Shown one piece after another: positions 1-11,851 of a stretch of DNA of 43,972 nt (position 1 is its first letter; each line of letters opens with the position of its first letter). The position numbers were made by a program, and so were the translations under genes. This DNA comes from Saccoglossus kowalevskii (lineage: Eukaryota; Hemichordata; Enteropneusta; Harrimaniidae), in contig NW_003116462.1 of the NCBI RefSeq assembly GCF_000003605.2, forward strand, positions 76,316-120,287. Reading direction: 5' to 3'. The notes under the pieces are model-generated. The model did no database searches. It saw only the letters and a program-made list of their open reading frames with translations, and was not told the DNA's origin.

Positions 1-1888
1 AATGTGTGTCAAAATATGCCACAACAATACAAAACGTGTCAACCTTTGGTAAAAACGCCAATTATCTGGTATTGTCATGGTAACGTCGCCGACGCTCAAA
101 GTCTGAAAGAACCATCATTTATATCAAGTCGTTGACATTTCTGATTAATGATACAATGATCATGCGTTCCCACATTTTAATCTGAAATGTCAAGAAAAAT
201 TTGACCAAGCAAAATGAAAGACGATTTATGGAAGCTGTGGATGATTGGGCTATTTTGAACGAACACATGACATTTTCAGGTGAGAGAAAGCATAGAGTCT
301 GTAACCTTTATCTGTTTCATCTTGACGTCAATAGCGTATTCAGAAACTCATTTAAGCTGCGAATAACATTCACAGTGTCCGGCTCAACCACTGCGTGAAT
401 ACGAGAGCAATAACCACATTTTGACAAATACTCCCCACGCGTACCATCAATGGATTGTTATTATTAATGGGCACACCTGTGGATAGCGTGTGAATTGATG
501 ATGTCTCACTCAGCGTGCGTCTGCAATTTTGGTGAAATTATCTTCAGTGAATGTCTCTCAAAACTTGTTGTACCTTACTTTAGATCAAATATCGAGTAAT
601 TTTCTTCATCTTCTTTATTTATTCTCTTTCTCAAACTCCAAACCAGCGAAGTCATAAAGCAAACGTTTCAATCCATGGTTTAAAGTTTATGTTGTTGAAG
701 ACTAGGCGTGGTGATTTATCGATGCACGTTTTAGCTGACTGGCATACGTGATTTATAGCATATCACGCCTGATACAATTTGATCCGTAGTCTGAAATTGT
801 TATATCATTAAAGCTGTCATGCATGCTAAAATGGAGGCATCGTGAGGCCACTGATCAGACTACTTATTAATTTCCTCTATACATTGAATTTACATTTTTT
901 CATTTGTCTCAATGCAACGATATTCTGTTGCATAGTTTAAACTCACCATTGACTCAAAGTGTCTAAATATTCATTTACACAAACTCTGATTGGGTAATCG
1001 TTACATGACGTAATTTATTCATCATTATTAGTAAAATATGAATCTATATTAATCTCAACTACGTGTAGGTATTGGCGTGTGAATGATCCACCACGAGCAG
1101 AAAATAGCCCATTTAACTTATCTTAAGCTGCGTCTATGATTGCATAATTAAGCAGAAAAAACATCATAAGCAATCGAAATTGACGATCATAAGCAGGAAG
1201 TAAAATCGTGATCCGAGGAACACAAATCAATGTATAACAGACGTAGGAAAAAGATATATCAAACTCAAGTCGTAAATGTCAAGCAGATTGAGCTAAACCT
1301 ACGTCACGCTTGTACATTTTAGTCATAATCATATAGTTCATGTCAGACAAATATCACTGACAGATGTCTCCTCTCTGAAATCAAACTTGCAATATAAATA
1401 CACGATTATTCTGCAATGTAAGTACTAATACGTAATATCGCGTTGTTTTATTGTAGAGTTTAGATATTCAAAGTTCAATCAATGCTGCTCCTTTGAACTG
1501 TTTCAGTGGTCCATTTACTCATTTTAATTAAGCTCCACGTCTCATTTACATATTCAAATTAATTGGCAATATACTACAAGTACCAAACGAATGTGTTTCG
1601 TATATCACAACCATTATTATACATCTGTCACCGTAACGCCACAAGTTACACCGTGCCGTAATTTTGCGGTATTTTACGGGGTATTTCATCCTACCTTACA
1701 AGGAAATGCGAATTCCAAATATGGAATGATTACGCACTTAAGCGTCCTCTAATAATAAAAAACAAACATGACATCTAGGTTTGACCGGAAAGGTTTGACC
1801 GGACTCTACACAAAGAAGTTCGCTGATTCTGTTTTAAACTTTTAAAATTTCGGCATTCCCATGATGTATCCTTGGAAGGAAAAGATGT
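1..1888. other. gene-free stretch, left edge
   Basis: No ORF with a recognisable domain, no RNA gene and no mobile-element terminus was seen. The stretch is AT-rich unique-looking DNA. It holds one full CRE palindrome (323-330) and one RFX half-site (ATGGTAAC, 77-84). The 65-codon ORF near 201-398 has no features of a real protein. Confidence 0.6.
323..330. promoter_or_regulatory. full CRE palindrome (CREB/ATF-type site)
   Basis: Exact TGACGTCA. The CREB/ATF bZIP family is known to bind this palindrome. It stands alone here, with no promoter context, so use in vivo is only an inference. Confidence 0.35.
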
Positions 1889-2022
1889 ATAATAATAAGG
1901 TTATTACAAGAATACCTCAAAGTATGCACTCTGATAGTACGCCGCTGCGCGTCAGTCGATAATGCAGCTGTAATATTCTTCGTGCATACTTTGAGGTATT
2001 CTCGTAATAACTTCATATTATC
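1889..2022 (-). ncRNA. long hairpin, possible minus-strand hairpin RNA
   Basis: Two 30-nt arms (1900-1929 and 1982-2011) are inverted copies. Each contains the core GAATACCTCAAAGTATGCAC or its complement, and they flank a 52-nt loop (1930-1981). Weaker pairing extends about 11 nt outwards. The one difference inside the 30-nt arms and one of the outer differences become G:U wobbles if the minus strand is transcribed, but A:C mismatches on the plus strand, which favours minus-strand RNA. The hairpin starts about 100 nt downstream of a minus-strand TATA box (2121-2126). A 60-codon ORF runs through it (1834-2016), but its residues are dictated by the inverted repeat and it matches no family. The loop is long for a bilaterian pre-miRNA. 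A hairpin siRNA source, a small MITE or a simple inverted duplication are alternatives. Confidence 0.4.
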
Positions 2023-2120
2023 AAACCCATACTACTACTAATATAAATAATTAACTCGTATTGTGCTTTTTACATTACAAGAAACATCACAAAAGCATCA
2101 GCAATGAACAAAACATGATA

Positions 2121-2411
2121 TTTATACACCGGCCAAGTGATTGACAGCGCAGGTAGCCAATCAGCGACCGCGTTGCAGCTGATGATTTCTTGTATTAATA
2201 AGAGACAAACTATTGTGTTAATGGCCATAATTCCCGACTGCAAACTTGAAAGCAGTAACACTGAAAGTTTCAGTGTGATGTTGAGTAGGTGGAGTTATTT
2301 TGAGCCGTGATGTCGTAAAGCAGGTGTGGTTCTGACTCCCGTGAGTTCAGTGTCAACATATGGTGGACATAGAGGAATTATTTATTGATTGGAGGAAATT
2401 ATGTTGACCTT
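2121..2411 (-). promoter_or_regulatory. promoter-like cassette, copy A (CCAAT + TATA)
   Basis: Read on the minus strand, this block has AAGGTCAACATAATTTCC at its distal end, an inverted CCAAT box (GATTGG; plus-strand CCAAT at 2157-2161) and a TATA box (TATAAATA; plus-strand TTTATA at 2121-2126), 36 bp from CCAAT to TATA. A second copy at 38377-38646 has the same blocks in the same order and orientation. Shared blocks on the plus strand include CCAATCAGCGA, CGCGTTGCAGC, ATAATTCCC, GTTTCAGTGT and GGAAATTATGTTGACCTT. By hand alignment about two thirds of positions agree, with small gaps. The expected start site would be near 2090-2100, transcribing towards the hairpin at 2022-1889. Alternatively this is an old dispersed repeat whose internal blocks resemble promoter motifs. 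Confidence 0.5.
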
Positions 2412-2824
2412 ACGTGGCACTAACATTTTCATACAATGATAGGTTGATGTCCTTATGAACATATGTATTTTCAGTGCTGATTTAAAATATAGAGCATTTA
2501 ACGCATACGTCAGACTGCATAGCTGCTCCCACATTTTTTGGTAAAAAACTACCAATTATTTTCGAATGCTTCAAGTTGTAATGTCATCAAAAATGTGTTT
2601 GAAGTCTTTGAAATGTTAAATAATATGTGCACTATAATAAGTACAACAGCTATGGAATTCGTAATAGCTGAACAACGCAGTCCATAGCTTTGGTTGTGAT
2701 TGAATTTTCAGCATATTCAGTTGTCAAGTCACCAATTTCGCACGTAGGATTTATCTGCTTGATGATTGAATGCGAACTATATTACAAAATAAATATTCAA
2801 TGTGAAGTATTGTTCATTAAAATT

Positions 2825-2886
2825 AATAGGAGAGGCACACTTGACTCTTGGGTTGTTTTCTGAATAGGCATTATGCCTCTCCTATT
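2825..2886. repeat. 13-bp inverted repeat (stem-loop)
   Basis: AATAGGAGAGGCA at 2825-2837 is perfectly complementary to 2874-2886, with a 36-nt spacer. The right arm overlaps a second short palindrome, AGGCATTATGCCT. It may be a cruciform or the terminus of a tiny degenerate transposon. No function can be assigned. Confidence 0.6.
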
Positions 2887-3544
2887 TGATATAGGACGAC
2901 TATTTTACTCATGTTTCCGAAGTGTCCAAGTGAACGTCGAATATTACGTACTTGGTTAGTTGTACCCCGGAGCAGAATTCGAACAGCATTTATTGTAGTG
3001 AAGAACATAAATAACGATGCCATGAACCAGGGTTCGATCAGCGAACGGCGTAACTTTCAGATTTTACTTTCAGCCGAATTATTCAAAATGAGGAATTTTT
3101 GTCAACTTTAACGCTTTTCACTGAAAATCCTGTCTTGTTTTGAGTGGTTAACTCCTAAAACAACTGAGTCATTTTCAGTGTTGGTTTTTAGTTGAAATGT
3201 CTTAAAATCAATGAAATGATTGTCATTCCACCTAGCTCTCTATGTTTCTCTTGTTCTAAGATATTTAAATGACCCCCCCCCCTTCCCAAAGTAAGAAATT
3301 AACTGTTCAAGACATGTTGACCCACTAAATCCAAAAACTTGAAAACCCCCTGAAATAACGATTTTCGAGTTGACATTCAGATGTGACAATGTAAAATTTA
3401 CTCAGGTTAGTAAATACCAATCGAATATGAAGTTATATGTACAGGGGTTACGGACCCGACTAGTTTTGATGAACTATATCTGTAATCCGCACCAAAAAAA
3501 GGAAAGTATTCTAAGTAGAATTCATAATTTATTTATATATTTTT

Positions 3545-3601
3545 ACTACAATTTCTATATTTCTATTTTTTTGGTGAAATAAATTTCATTCATTCATTCA
3601 T
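3545..3601 (+). repeat. LINE/SINE-like 3' tail with (CATT)n
   Basis: An AT-rich end passes through TGAAATAAATTT into a short CATT tetranucleotide array at 3587-3601. Many CR1/L2-type LINEs and their SINE partners end in this kind of short microsatellite. No coding remnant can be recognised upstream, so the element body is either very old or severely 5'-truncated. Confidence 0.4.
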
Positions 3602-6600
3602 CCACTAATTTATATCCCTAATAATGATACAATTGTCTTCTGTTGCAAAATCTAAAATCTAAATGATGTTCATTTATTCAAATATAATTTGAGTACTTGT
3701 ATACTACACATTTTTACCGTGGCCTTAGATCAGCTACATAGAGGCCTGAGAAAATAAATACAATTTATATGCAATTCCTCAAATACACGCATTTCAGTAG
3801 TTCACTTCAGGTGTATTCCACAATGTCTATACATTAGATGATTGCATAAAATCAACTTGATTGGAGACAGACTAGGCAACCAGGCTAGACAAAGCATTCA
3901 CTCTCAGATCACAATTATACAGAAAAAATACAAGCACATACACTTGTAGTAGGTTGTTGTAAACGAAATAGGGCCATGTAATTGGTAAGATATTCACATT
4001 TTATTAATATGGGCGTTTAAGTAGTTGAAATTGAATGGATGGGTCTGCCTTTGTTTTAGTTTAGATTGAACCAATTCTTCATAACATGCAGGGTCGTGGT
4101 GTATTTAATTCTAGCCAAGTGTCTCCAGGATGAACATAGGATTGTGGAAAGAATGTGGAAACTCAAGTAAAATTGAATTGTTGATAAATAAATGGCCTCA
4201 GATTACAAATAAGATAAAATTACTTTACTCTGATTCCCAACCAGTTGAACTGTTGTCGTTCCAAGTTTATGCTCAGGCAGATTTCTTCAGTTTAGTTTAG
4301 TGCTCGACACAGAATACATTTTACAATGTCAAGTGAAAAGGCTGCATGGGTCGACCAATTTCCTCCGTCATATAGGACAATTGACAGTTTGTGTTAGCAT
4401 CTAATTTCTGCTGTTCACAAAATACAATGCCCACTCTCTGATGTTGAATTTAACATTAATTTTCACGTGGTCCAGAACACTAAGGAGATTAATTATCAAT
4501 AGCTTGTGGACAGGATGTGCATACAGTAGATAGTTTATGATTTGCAAGCACATTATCGAGTCATGATGTTAATAATGCAATAACAATTACTATAATCTAT
4601 AGACAGATAACTATATCTATTATAGACAGATACACATGACTTTTGAACAGGATGTGCTAACAGTTTATATGGAATTTTAGTTTTAATTAGCCCCCCTCCA
4701 TTTTGACATAGTTCATTCACGTTCAACAGTAAAAAACAAAGTTGTCTTCTTTCTTGACTTAAAGATGTTATAGATTTTCGCGAAAGCTTAACAGAAAAAA
4801 TTGTAACTTGTTAATAGCACATGAATGTTTAAGTAAATGATACTCATATTTCGGAAGGCTGGGACCTGGCCCAGTTACATGCATGATTCAATATAACACC
4901 GATGTAAGGCAAATGCTCTATAAGAATATTAAAGTTCTTGTATTTTCCCCAAATCGTGTGTTTGTTTAAGTTTGATCAGAATCATGAATTTATTTTTTGC
5001 GAAGGGTTTGCTTATATATTGCTATACAAGGTCGTATAAGTAAAAGATTTTGTATCGTGGCCCAAATGTTAAAAAATAAACGGGATATTACTTTATGTAG
5101 ATTATGAGATTAATACATAGAAATTCATGTAGAAAAAGAAAAACATTTGTCCAATTAAAATTAATAATGTTTTTTTTATAACACAATGTTCCTGGAACTA
5201 TGTGAACACAATTTTAAAAGTAGAAAAGGGTAGTATGGATGATTGTTTCAGGATTTTTCCCTACGCTAATGGACAAGCAATAGAACGTGTTTTCTTCCGC
5301 GACCACTTCGAACCAACCGGCGTTCGTGAAACTGTATTGATTAATTATAAGGGATTGCAAAAAATTGCAATAATTTGTAAGCTATAAAACATATAGGTAA
5401 TATGTCCGATCAATACACTGATTCATATAATACATGAAATGTACACACACAAAACAGGATGAATCATTCACTGGATGACGAGTGGCAATCACAAATTTGA
5501 GTTTATTAACTTTTATTTACCGAAAGATATCACATGTGCTAACAAATAAACTAATTTTACAGAACTTTAATCGGAACAAATGCTGCCGGGGAACTCTGTT
5601 TTGCCTGAACTGGTTGATTGTCTGAATGGACACGAGTTTTCTATACTTCTTTAGATTTACTGATATATATATATTACCAAGTTGTTAAATTCAAATCCTT
5701 TGCACAACAAAGGAAGTGGAATATTAGATAGCCATGAGGAATAACACAATTGACAAACATTTCAGAAAATGCAGTTTGCATGTTATTTCTAACCAATTTA
5801 TACAAGGCACTATTACAAAGTGTATTAATATAATGTCTTATTTGGTTAACAATCCAAATGTATCTTTCCATGGCTTGGTTTTTCATTTGTAATGTAATAC
5901 ATCTTATTTTTATTTCATCATATATCATTCAATTATGTTGTTTCATTTAAAAAACGAATAGTCTAAATGAGGATACTTTTCTGTCTTGTCTGCAATCACA
6001 TATAAATCGTTTTGCAATGATTACAACGTTATTCAAAATACTTGGATATATAAAATATTTGGCAATTGTAAATACATAATATTCGTTTTGTCCCACCGTT
6101 TACCCACCATTAAATATATGTGTATATATGGATACTGTTTGATCTACCAGAATATATACAACGCAACAACCTTATCAAAATAATATTTTAATTTCTTAGA
6201 AAGTATAATACTTGCATTTACAACTCCCACGCTTGTGTTACTTAGTAGGTCTAAACATGCAAAACCACTAAACCACAGAAGTATTTGAACAGTGCATGCA
6301 TATTCAATTGATACGTGAAATATTAAAATCAACCGTGCTCATCAGATCGTTACAACAAACAGTGTGTATTTTACACAACCGTTTTCAAATACTCAATTAC
6401 CAAGGCATAACAAAATGACTTGTCACTTGTCCTAGGTGACGAGAATGCATTCATCATCATTATATATAAGCATATGACAGTCATCGTTCAGTATGCATGC
6501 CAGCATTACGACATTTCACTGTGTCAATATGCAGGCGCCAACTAAACTCGCATTTTCTCGATGTGAATGACGCCCGATTTTTTAGTAGCTACGATTGCCG

Positions 6601-8743
6601 CCATATTTTCAATGCAATATCTTGCGACTTTACATTTAGTTTTCAGTAATTTCTTTGTTAATTTTTCTACCAAACAGAAACAAATTGGTTGCCAATTGGT
6701 TGGTTGCAGGTTTTGATCATTTTTTAAAATATAGACATGATTGTGAAAGGTGACAAAGTTGACCTTGGGCATTCAGAAGGTTAGTTGAACTTGGATAAAT
6801 AACTTCGAGTATTGTCCTGAATCATTGCACGTAAATAACACAGTGTTGTTGTAGTCTGGCGCATAACATAGTATTACTTTGATAGGTAATACTCTACGCA
6901 ATGCTTTTGATTTCTGATGAGGACTATTAATCTAAAACACATGCGCTTCTGTATAGCTGATTATTATAGGAATAGTCTTGAGATATTTATTTTTGGACGT
7001 CATCCTTTTATTTTTACATTGTTTTGGCAAGAAACGGAATTGCCTGTCCACGTCATCATCGTCAAAATGAGATATGGATTAATGGTAAATGGTGTGTTAT
7101 TTATATGTTAGTCCCAGAGGCATCGTTTACGTGGTAGATATTGTTCTGATATCAGACATTTGCATGCTGGTTTGTAAATATGTAAACAAATGACGTCACA
7201 GCACGACAGTAATGCGTAGAATCATGCGTAAACGAGCATTTGAACAATAGTACAATTCGTCATTCTGGAAAAGCATGTCCGATTTAATGAATGTCGGTCA
7301 AATAGATCGAGCTAATCAACATTGAACATTGCATAACTCAAAATTAATTATTAATTCTTAAGTAAAGCTAACGTAAACAATGACGACATCGAGTGATGAC
7401 GTAAACAGGTGGTGCTTTTCACTAACACGTGCGTATCATGATTTATTCTCGCAAGGATTGGCAACTCACTGCAAGCGTTGGTGGCGCTGCCTACTGGGGG
7501 GACATCGGAGACGCAGGTGCCCAGTAGCATTGCTACGACCCGAATGGAACAACTAACATCTGCTTCCCAACACGTGTACGCAGCACACATCTATAAGGTA
7601 TGTGTTTATCATTGCTCTCCGTCAAATATTGTCATTCCGACTGCAATTGATTACAAAGTAGCCCTTCATCATAGTGAGCTCAATCTCTGGTCACAATTGT
7701 CATCAATTGCTTCTCATTGAATGCTGTTAGCTTCCCACTGAGGTTAGGATTTCGGGGTTAGCGTTCGAATATAAGACCAACTTAACGCAGGATTATCTAC
7801 AGTAAAAGGTGTATGAAGATTGCATTCGTTAAATAATTCAGTTGGTCACGATCTCGCGTAAACTATGGCAAGCTGATCACGACCAGTCAGAGTCTCCTGC
7901 CGCTTTTAATAAATTACCATCGGTGTGAAGCGTATCACTCTAGTTACAGGCAATGGACACTGCGTGCTGAAATTAAAAACGACTAGAGCCTCTACCTACA
8001 ACTGATTTTAATCAGACTGGAACTATGGTTTCCTCCTCAAAGTGATGACGTTAACACGGGACAAAATAGATTACCAATTTCTACTTGATAAATATTAGGT
8101 GTTGTCCGCCTGTCTGCCTGTGCGACATCGGGCATATGGCATACTACGGTAGTTAGGGAACTTGTAATACGAACTATATTCCGTGAAGGTGCCAACGTAC
8201 AACGATTTTCACCATGGCGTCCTTTTAAAAGTCTTTCAACACCCCTGGATGTTTATTACCCAGCCAAGTAAGCATCCCGTCGTTATTTGTGTGGAGAACC
8301 TGTGCATGCGAACGTATCCATCTCCCGAGGCCATTCGAGTAAGTGTATTTTTGTTCGCGTTCGTTGTCAGTGTATGTAAACGTTGTATTTAAACTCATAA
8401 AAGGTTCTGCCTATACTAACGATGAGATATTGTGTTGAAGGTCAATTTCAGCACAGATTAGCGATACTTCATCTTGCCAAATTTATGGTCTGTTTCGCTG
8501 AGTGTTTGTGCGAGTAAACTGTGCAAATATGTGACGTCACAGACACGTTGCGCTGTTCCGTGGGTCAATTGCAGTATGTAATTAGTGTCCCACGTAGTTA
8601 TAAAAAGCAGTATCCTGCATAACTTTCGAGAACCGTGTAACATTCATATTTAGCGGTTTTTTTTGACATCTGACATTGACATTTTGAGTCAATATTTATG
8701 TATATATTATGTATTTATATAATAGGGGATTTTCCGTACAATT

Positions 8744-8760
8744 GCGAGATCTCGCGAGAT
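8744..8760. promoter_or_regulatory. TCTCGCGAGA element (BANP/CGCG-box type)
   Basis: TCTCGCGAGA at 8750-8759 sits in overlapping palindromes GCGAGATCTCGC (8744-8755) and ATCTCGCGAGAT (8749-8760). In vertebrates this motif marks CpG-island promoters and is bound by BANP when unmethylated. Its use in this organism is inferred. A degenerate relative, GATCTCGCGA, is at 33981-33990. Confidence 0.45.
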
Positions 8761-9257
8761 GTATGAAAAACGCGCGTCGAACGTCTGCCGCAAAAATCGA
8801 ACGATTTGATTTTGAACTAGAATTTCTTTATTTCGTAACTCACATCGACCGGCCGATCTTCGACAGAGGAATATTGCTTTCGAATACCTTTACTTAATCA
8901 AAATTGCCAATCATCAAATGTGAACAGCACATTATTAAGCATGGAAATGTCACCCAAAATACTTCGCGTTTGTCGAATCCCACGCGATGTCTGACGCCAC
9001 TACGACGCTATGACCTTTGTTTGTCCTGTTTTTACGTTCGATTTCACGCATAACGCGTGATTCTCGCAGTGCACGGAAAATGGTCTATTGTGTGTTCCCG
9101 CCTCCGTGTCCAATAGAATTTATTCTTAGGTTCGAACGACATCAGACGTATTTTCTATTTGTCGCCATAGTGATACAGCATCAGTCAGTGTGTAATCGTT
9201 TATATATAATTGCACCTTCACTGTATTTAAAATAGCAAAAACTCCTCGAGAAAAGTG

Positions 9258-9294
9258 GCACGAGTCTTGACTAATAATGCCATGACACTCGTGC
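9258..9294. repeat. short inverted repeat GCACGAGT/ACTCGTGC
   Basis: Perfect 8-bp arms at 9258-9265 and 9287-9294 flank a 21-nt spacer. It could be chance in a window this size, and no function is implied. Confidence 0.4.
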
Positions 9295-9448
9295 ATGAGA
9301 CATGATTGTCTTGTTTCTATTCAAATTGTTTAAGACGGTGTGAAAATGGCAATACGTAATTGTTGAATGTTTGTCATACCACCCAATTATATTATGACAA
9401 CTTATACATTCACTGAGTCGCCTGCGTAAAAAGAACTGATTGACGTCA

Positions 9449-10703
9449 CATACTTTCGATTTTAATTGTCCTTCTGTAATTGTGTTCTCACAACGCAAAA
9501 ATATCAATGTGTACAATAAAAATAAACTAGAGAAATAGCCATTTCGACCTAAAATACATCTACATATATTATATGAACCACGTATCATAACGAGCTTCTT
9601 TTTTCAAATTCGCGAGCACACGCGCGTGACCTAAGGAACAGTCGAGTGAACACAAAACTCACTCGTAATTTTAGCTTGGTTAGTAACTCACGTGAAATTA
9701 ATTTTCAAATTTAATGGAGCGTTAAATCGAATGCCGTTGAAATATACTGTCAATTCTTATCTTAATTACGAGGCGAAAAAAATGAATTATCCGTAATTTT
9801 AATTAGATAATGTGAACTATTAACTCCCCTTGTCAAGTGTTACTTTATTCAAGCCGATCATGTTTCTTGTTAAAATTAAGGAGACTACGTAGTACTCCCA
9901 CCGGAACAGATGTAATATTGAATCACAAGGCCTGTTAGTATAATTAAAAAGTATATTTCACGGTACTGCATGTAGCTTGGTGGTAGTAATTATGTAATAG
10001 AAAATACACGAGTGGAGTGCATTTGTTCACATATTTGACCGACGCGATTGCCAAATATGAGAGCGAATTCATGAAAATACGTCAACAACACCTGGAGTTT
10101 GTTCTGGCCAATCACGTTCAATTAATTATGATTGTATACATGCGCGTGTGATCCGGGCATTGTTTCATTGTTTCTATTTACGTATTAAAAATATCGCAGA
10201 TGGGCGACGTTACACTGCATATTTATGACAACATTAATTTTGAACTAAGCGAATATTAAAGCTGTGAGGTTTCCCGCGCGTTGGTTGGTCCCGGCTTCCA
10301 TACATATACGCAGGTGTTGCTATGCAGTTGCTATGCAGTCATGATGAGAACCAGTGAACCACATGGATTTACTGTTTGCTAATTCAGCCCCCAAAATAAA
10401 TAACATACTCAACCGCAAGCAAAAGTCGCATAGGGGAATTTACACTACACTACATAGTCAAATCAGTGAGTGAACGATATATAGACCTCGTACTGTACAC
10501 GAGGTGATGTCAGGTGTTTCGAAAAGAGTGAGCACATCCTGTTCCACAGGAGGCATCCGCCATTTATCATTCTGAGTCATAATAATGTGGTTTCTGTACA
10601 AAAGCTGAGGTCTACATCAGACAAATTACATTAATGCCTTCTGAGATCTGTTTTGTAATAGTGCTATTGTATTTAACCACAAGCTCATTATATCACAAAA
10701 CAT
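9449..10703. other. gene-free stretch before first gap
   Basis: No supported gene. Minor features are an 11-bp unit present twice in tandem (GTTGCTATGCA, 10316-10337), an inverted repeat ACCTCGT/ACGAGGT (10485-10505) and a YY1-like CCGCCATTTA near 10558. The ORF that begins at 10634 runs into the assembly gap and is not evidence of a gene. Confidence 0.5.
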
Positions 10704-10959
10704 NNNNNNNNNNNNNNNNNNNNNNNNNNNNNNNNNNNNNNNNNNNNNNNNNNNNNNNNNNNNNNNNNNNNNNNNNNNNNNNNNNNNNNNNNNNNNNNNN
10801 NNNNNNNNNNNNNNNNNNNNNNNNNNNNNNNNNNNNNNNNNNNNNNNNNNNNNNNNNNNNNNNNNNNNNNNNNNNNNNNNNNNNNNNNNNNNNNNNNNNN
10901 NNNNNNNNNNNNNNNNNNNNNNNNNNNNNNNNNNNNNNNNNNNNNNNNNNNNNNNNNNN
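10704..10959. other. assembly gap (256 N)
   Basis: Run of N bases. It is followed at once by ten C (10960-10969), so the missing sequence may include a homopolymer or low-complexity stretch that stopped assembly. The true length is unknown. Confidence 0.99.
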
Positions 10960-11687
10960 CCCCCCCCCCGCTTTAAGGCTTGTTGTTTTCTTAAAAAAAA
11001 ACCTGGTTTAACAGTTCGAACGAAGTAAGACTCTTATAATGTCTCTTATATAAATACAGGACCGAGCGCTGGGAAAATCATACCCCATATGTAGGAGAGA
11101 GTGGGAAATTGTTGCCATTCAGGCTATATTAATTTACAGTTTCTAATAACTCACCAAGATTTTTTTCAAATATTCAGGAATTTGCATATACATTGACAAC
11201 TTGAATTTTCTCAACATAGATGAATGGATACGAAACCGTGCGTTCGGTCGGTGCATCGATTAATAATACTATTACGATATTGTAAAGCCACGTACTAATT
11301 CAATCAATAACAATCCGATGTAACACCAGAGTGGCTTTGCTCACAGACAGTGTACATATTTCATGGCTGATTCGTTTTCTAAATTAGCTCAAGAGCGATT
11401 ACATTGGCCCTGAAATATGTGTAGATGTTTAGTTACATTTTCAGCAATGTCTACTGACCGTTAAATTTGATTAACTACGCCCCTTGCATTTTCTATCAGA
11501 GTACACCGGTTTCTTTTTTTTTCCAAAGCTACTTATACTTAGAGGCGTCTTCATAAAATATTGAATATTTCTGTGACGCTCTCATTTGCCAGATCACGCG
11601 AGATTTTGCAAGGTTGTTACTTTGTGAAAACTGTATACATTGTTTGCACGTGCATGATTAATTATGCATCAACTATCGAGTGCCCAA

Positions 11688-11707
11688 TGACCTATAACCT
11701 TTGAACT
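11688..11707 (-). promoter_or_regulatory. triple nuclear-receptor half-site, 1-bp spacing (DR1 type)
   Basis: TGACCT, TAACCT and TGAACT follow each other with single-base spacers, giving an exact 7-bp period. On the minus strand, AGTTCA-a-AGGTTA-t-AGGTCA reads as two overlapping DR1 elements. DR1 is the known binding arrangement for HNF4, RXR and COUP-TF type receptors. The middle half-site departs from AGGTCA by one base. No gene lies close by. Confidence 0.4.
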
Positions 11708-11839
11708 CTGTTCAATGTAATAAAACAAGTTATAAACCGCATTTAGTAAATAACGAAGTAAAAGCTTAGCATTTTATTGTAAGGATTATATTTTATCATA
11801 CAAAAAGTACTGGTTCCGATGAAATAATAAACTTTGAAA

Positions 11840-11851
11840 CGCGCATGCGCA
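11840..11851. promoter_or_regulatory. perfect NRF1 site
   Basis: CGCGCATGCGCA matches the NRF1 consensus YGCGCAYGCGCR at every position. In animals NRF1 sites usually lie at promoters of housekeeping genes. Ten of the twelve bases are G or C, which makes a chance match in this AT-rich DNA very unlikely. Confidence 0.5.

Larger units (their letters stand above)
2412..7190. other. gene-free stretch with small repeats
   Basis: No supported gene. Contents: an inverted repeat at 2825-2886, a run of ten C at 3273-3282, a LINE-like tail ending at 3601, a short duplicated GACAGATA motif near 4603-4632, a YY1-like GCCGCCATATT at 6597-6607 and a perfect 8-bp inverted repeat AGTATTAC/GTAATACT near 6870-6893. 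ORFs of 60-84 codons at 2911, 3370, 5202, 5674, 5986, 6144, 6542 and 6917 show no domain, no splice-site framing and AT-driven composition. I regard them as chance. Confidence 0.55.
7191..9448. promoter_or_regulatory. CpG-richer candidate regulatory region
   Basis: Three exact CREs (TGACGTCA at 7191-7198, 8532-8539 and 9441-9448) and one TCTCGCGAGA palindrome (8750-8759) fall within 2.3 kb. CpG dinucleotides are visibly denser than in the flanks, particularly at 8740-9080. Two strong splice-donor sequences occur, AAG|GTATGT at 7595-7603 and CGA|GTAAGT at 8336-8344, each after a short open frame (7478-7597 and 8183-8338). This combination resembles a CpG-type promoter with non-coding or short first exons, but no transcript can be proven. 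The short open frames match no family I know. No TATA box is at a convincing position. Confidence 0.35.

Noticed and set aside
1991-2011. TGAGGTATT in the hairpin arm, resembling the let-7 seed
   Set aside because: Only the first seven bases agree, the match is on the opposite strand from the proposed transcript, and the rest differs from let-7.
1834-2016. 60-codon minus-strand ORF vaguely like a histone-fold stretch (LKV..N..A..AQRRT)
   Set aside because: Its residues come from the two arms of the hairpin, the resemblance is a few scattered positions, and no histone start, end or stem-loop is present.
3022-3045. GGTTCGATC resembling a tRNA B box
   Set aside because: No A box, acceptor stem or cloverleaf could be formed around it.
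6912-6945. CTGATGAG as a possible hammerhead core
   Set aside because: No helix II followed by GAAA is found downstream. The same applies to CTGATGA near 43907.
7351-7590. 79-codon minus-strand ORF opposite the plus-strand open frame
   Set aside because: Overlapping openness on both strands reflects local G+C. No domain or splice framing supports it.
10634-11011. 125-codon ORF
   Set aside because: It is open only because it crosses the N gap.
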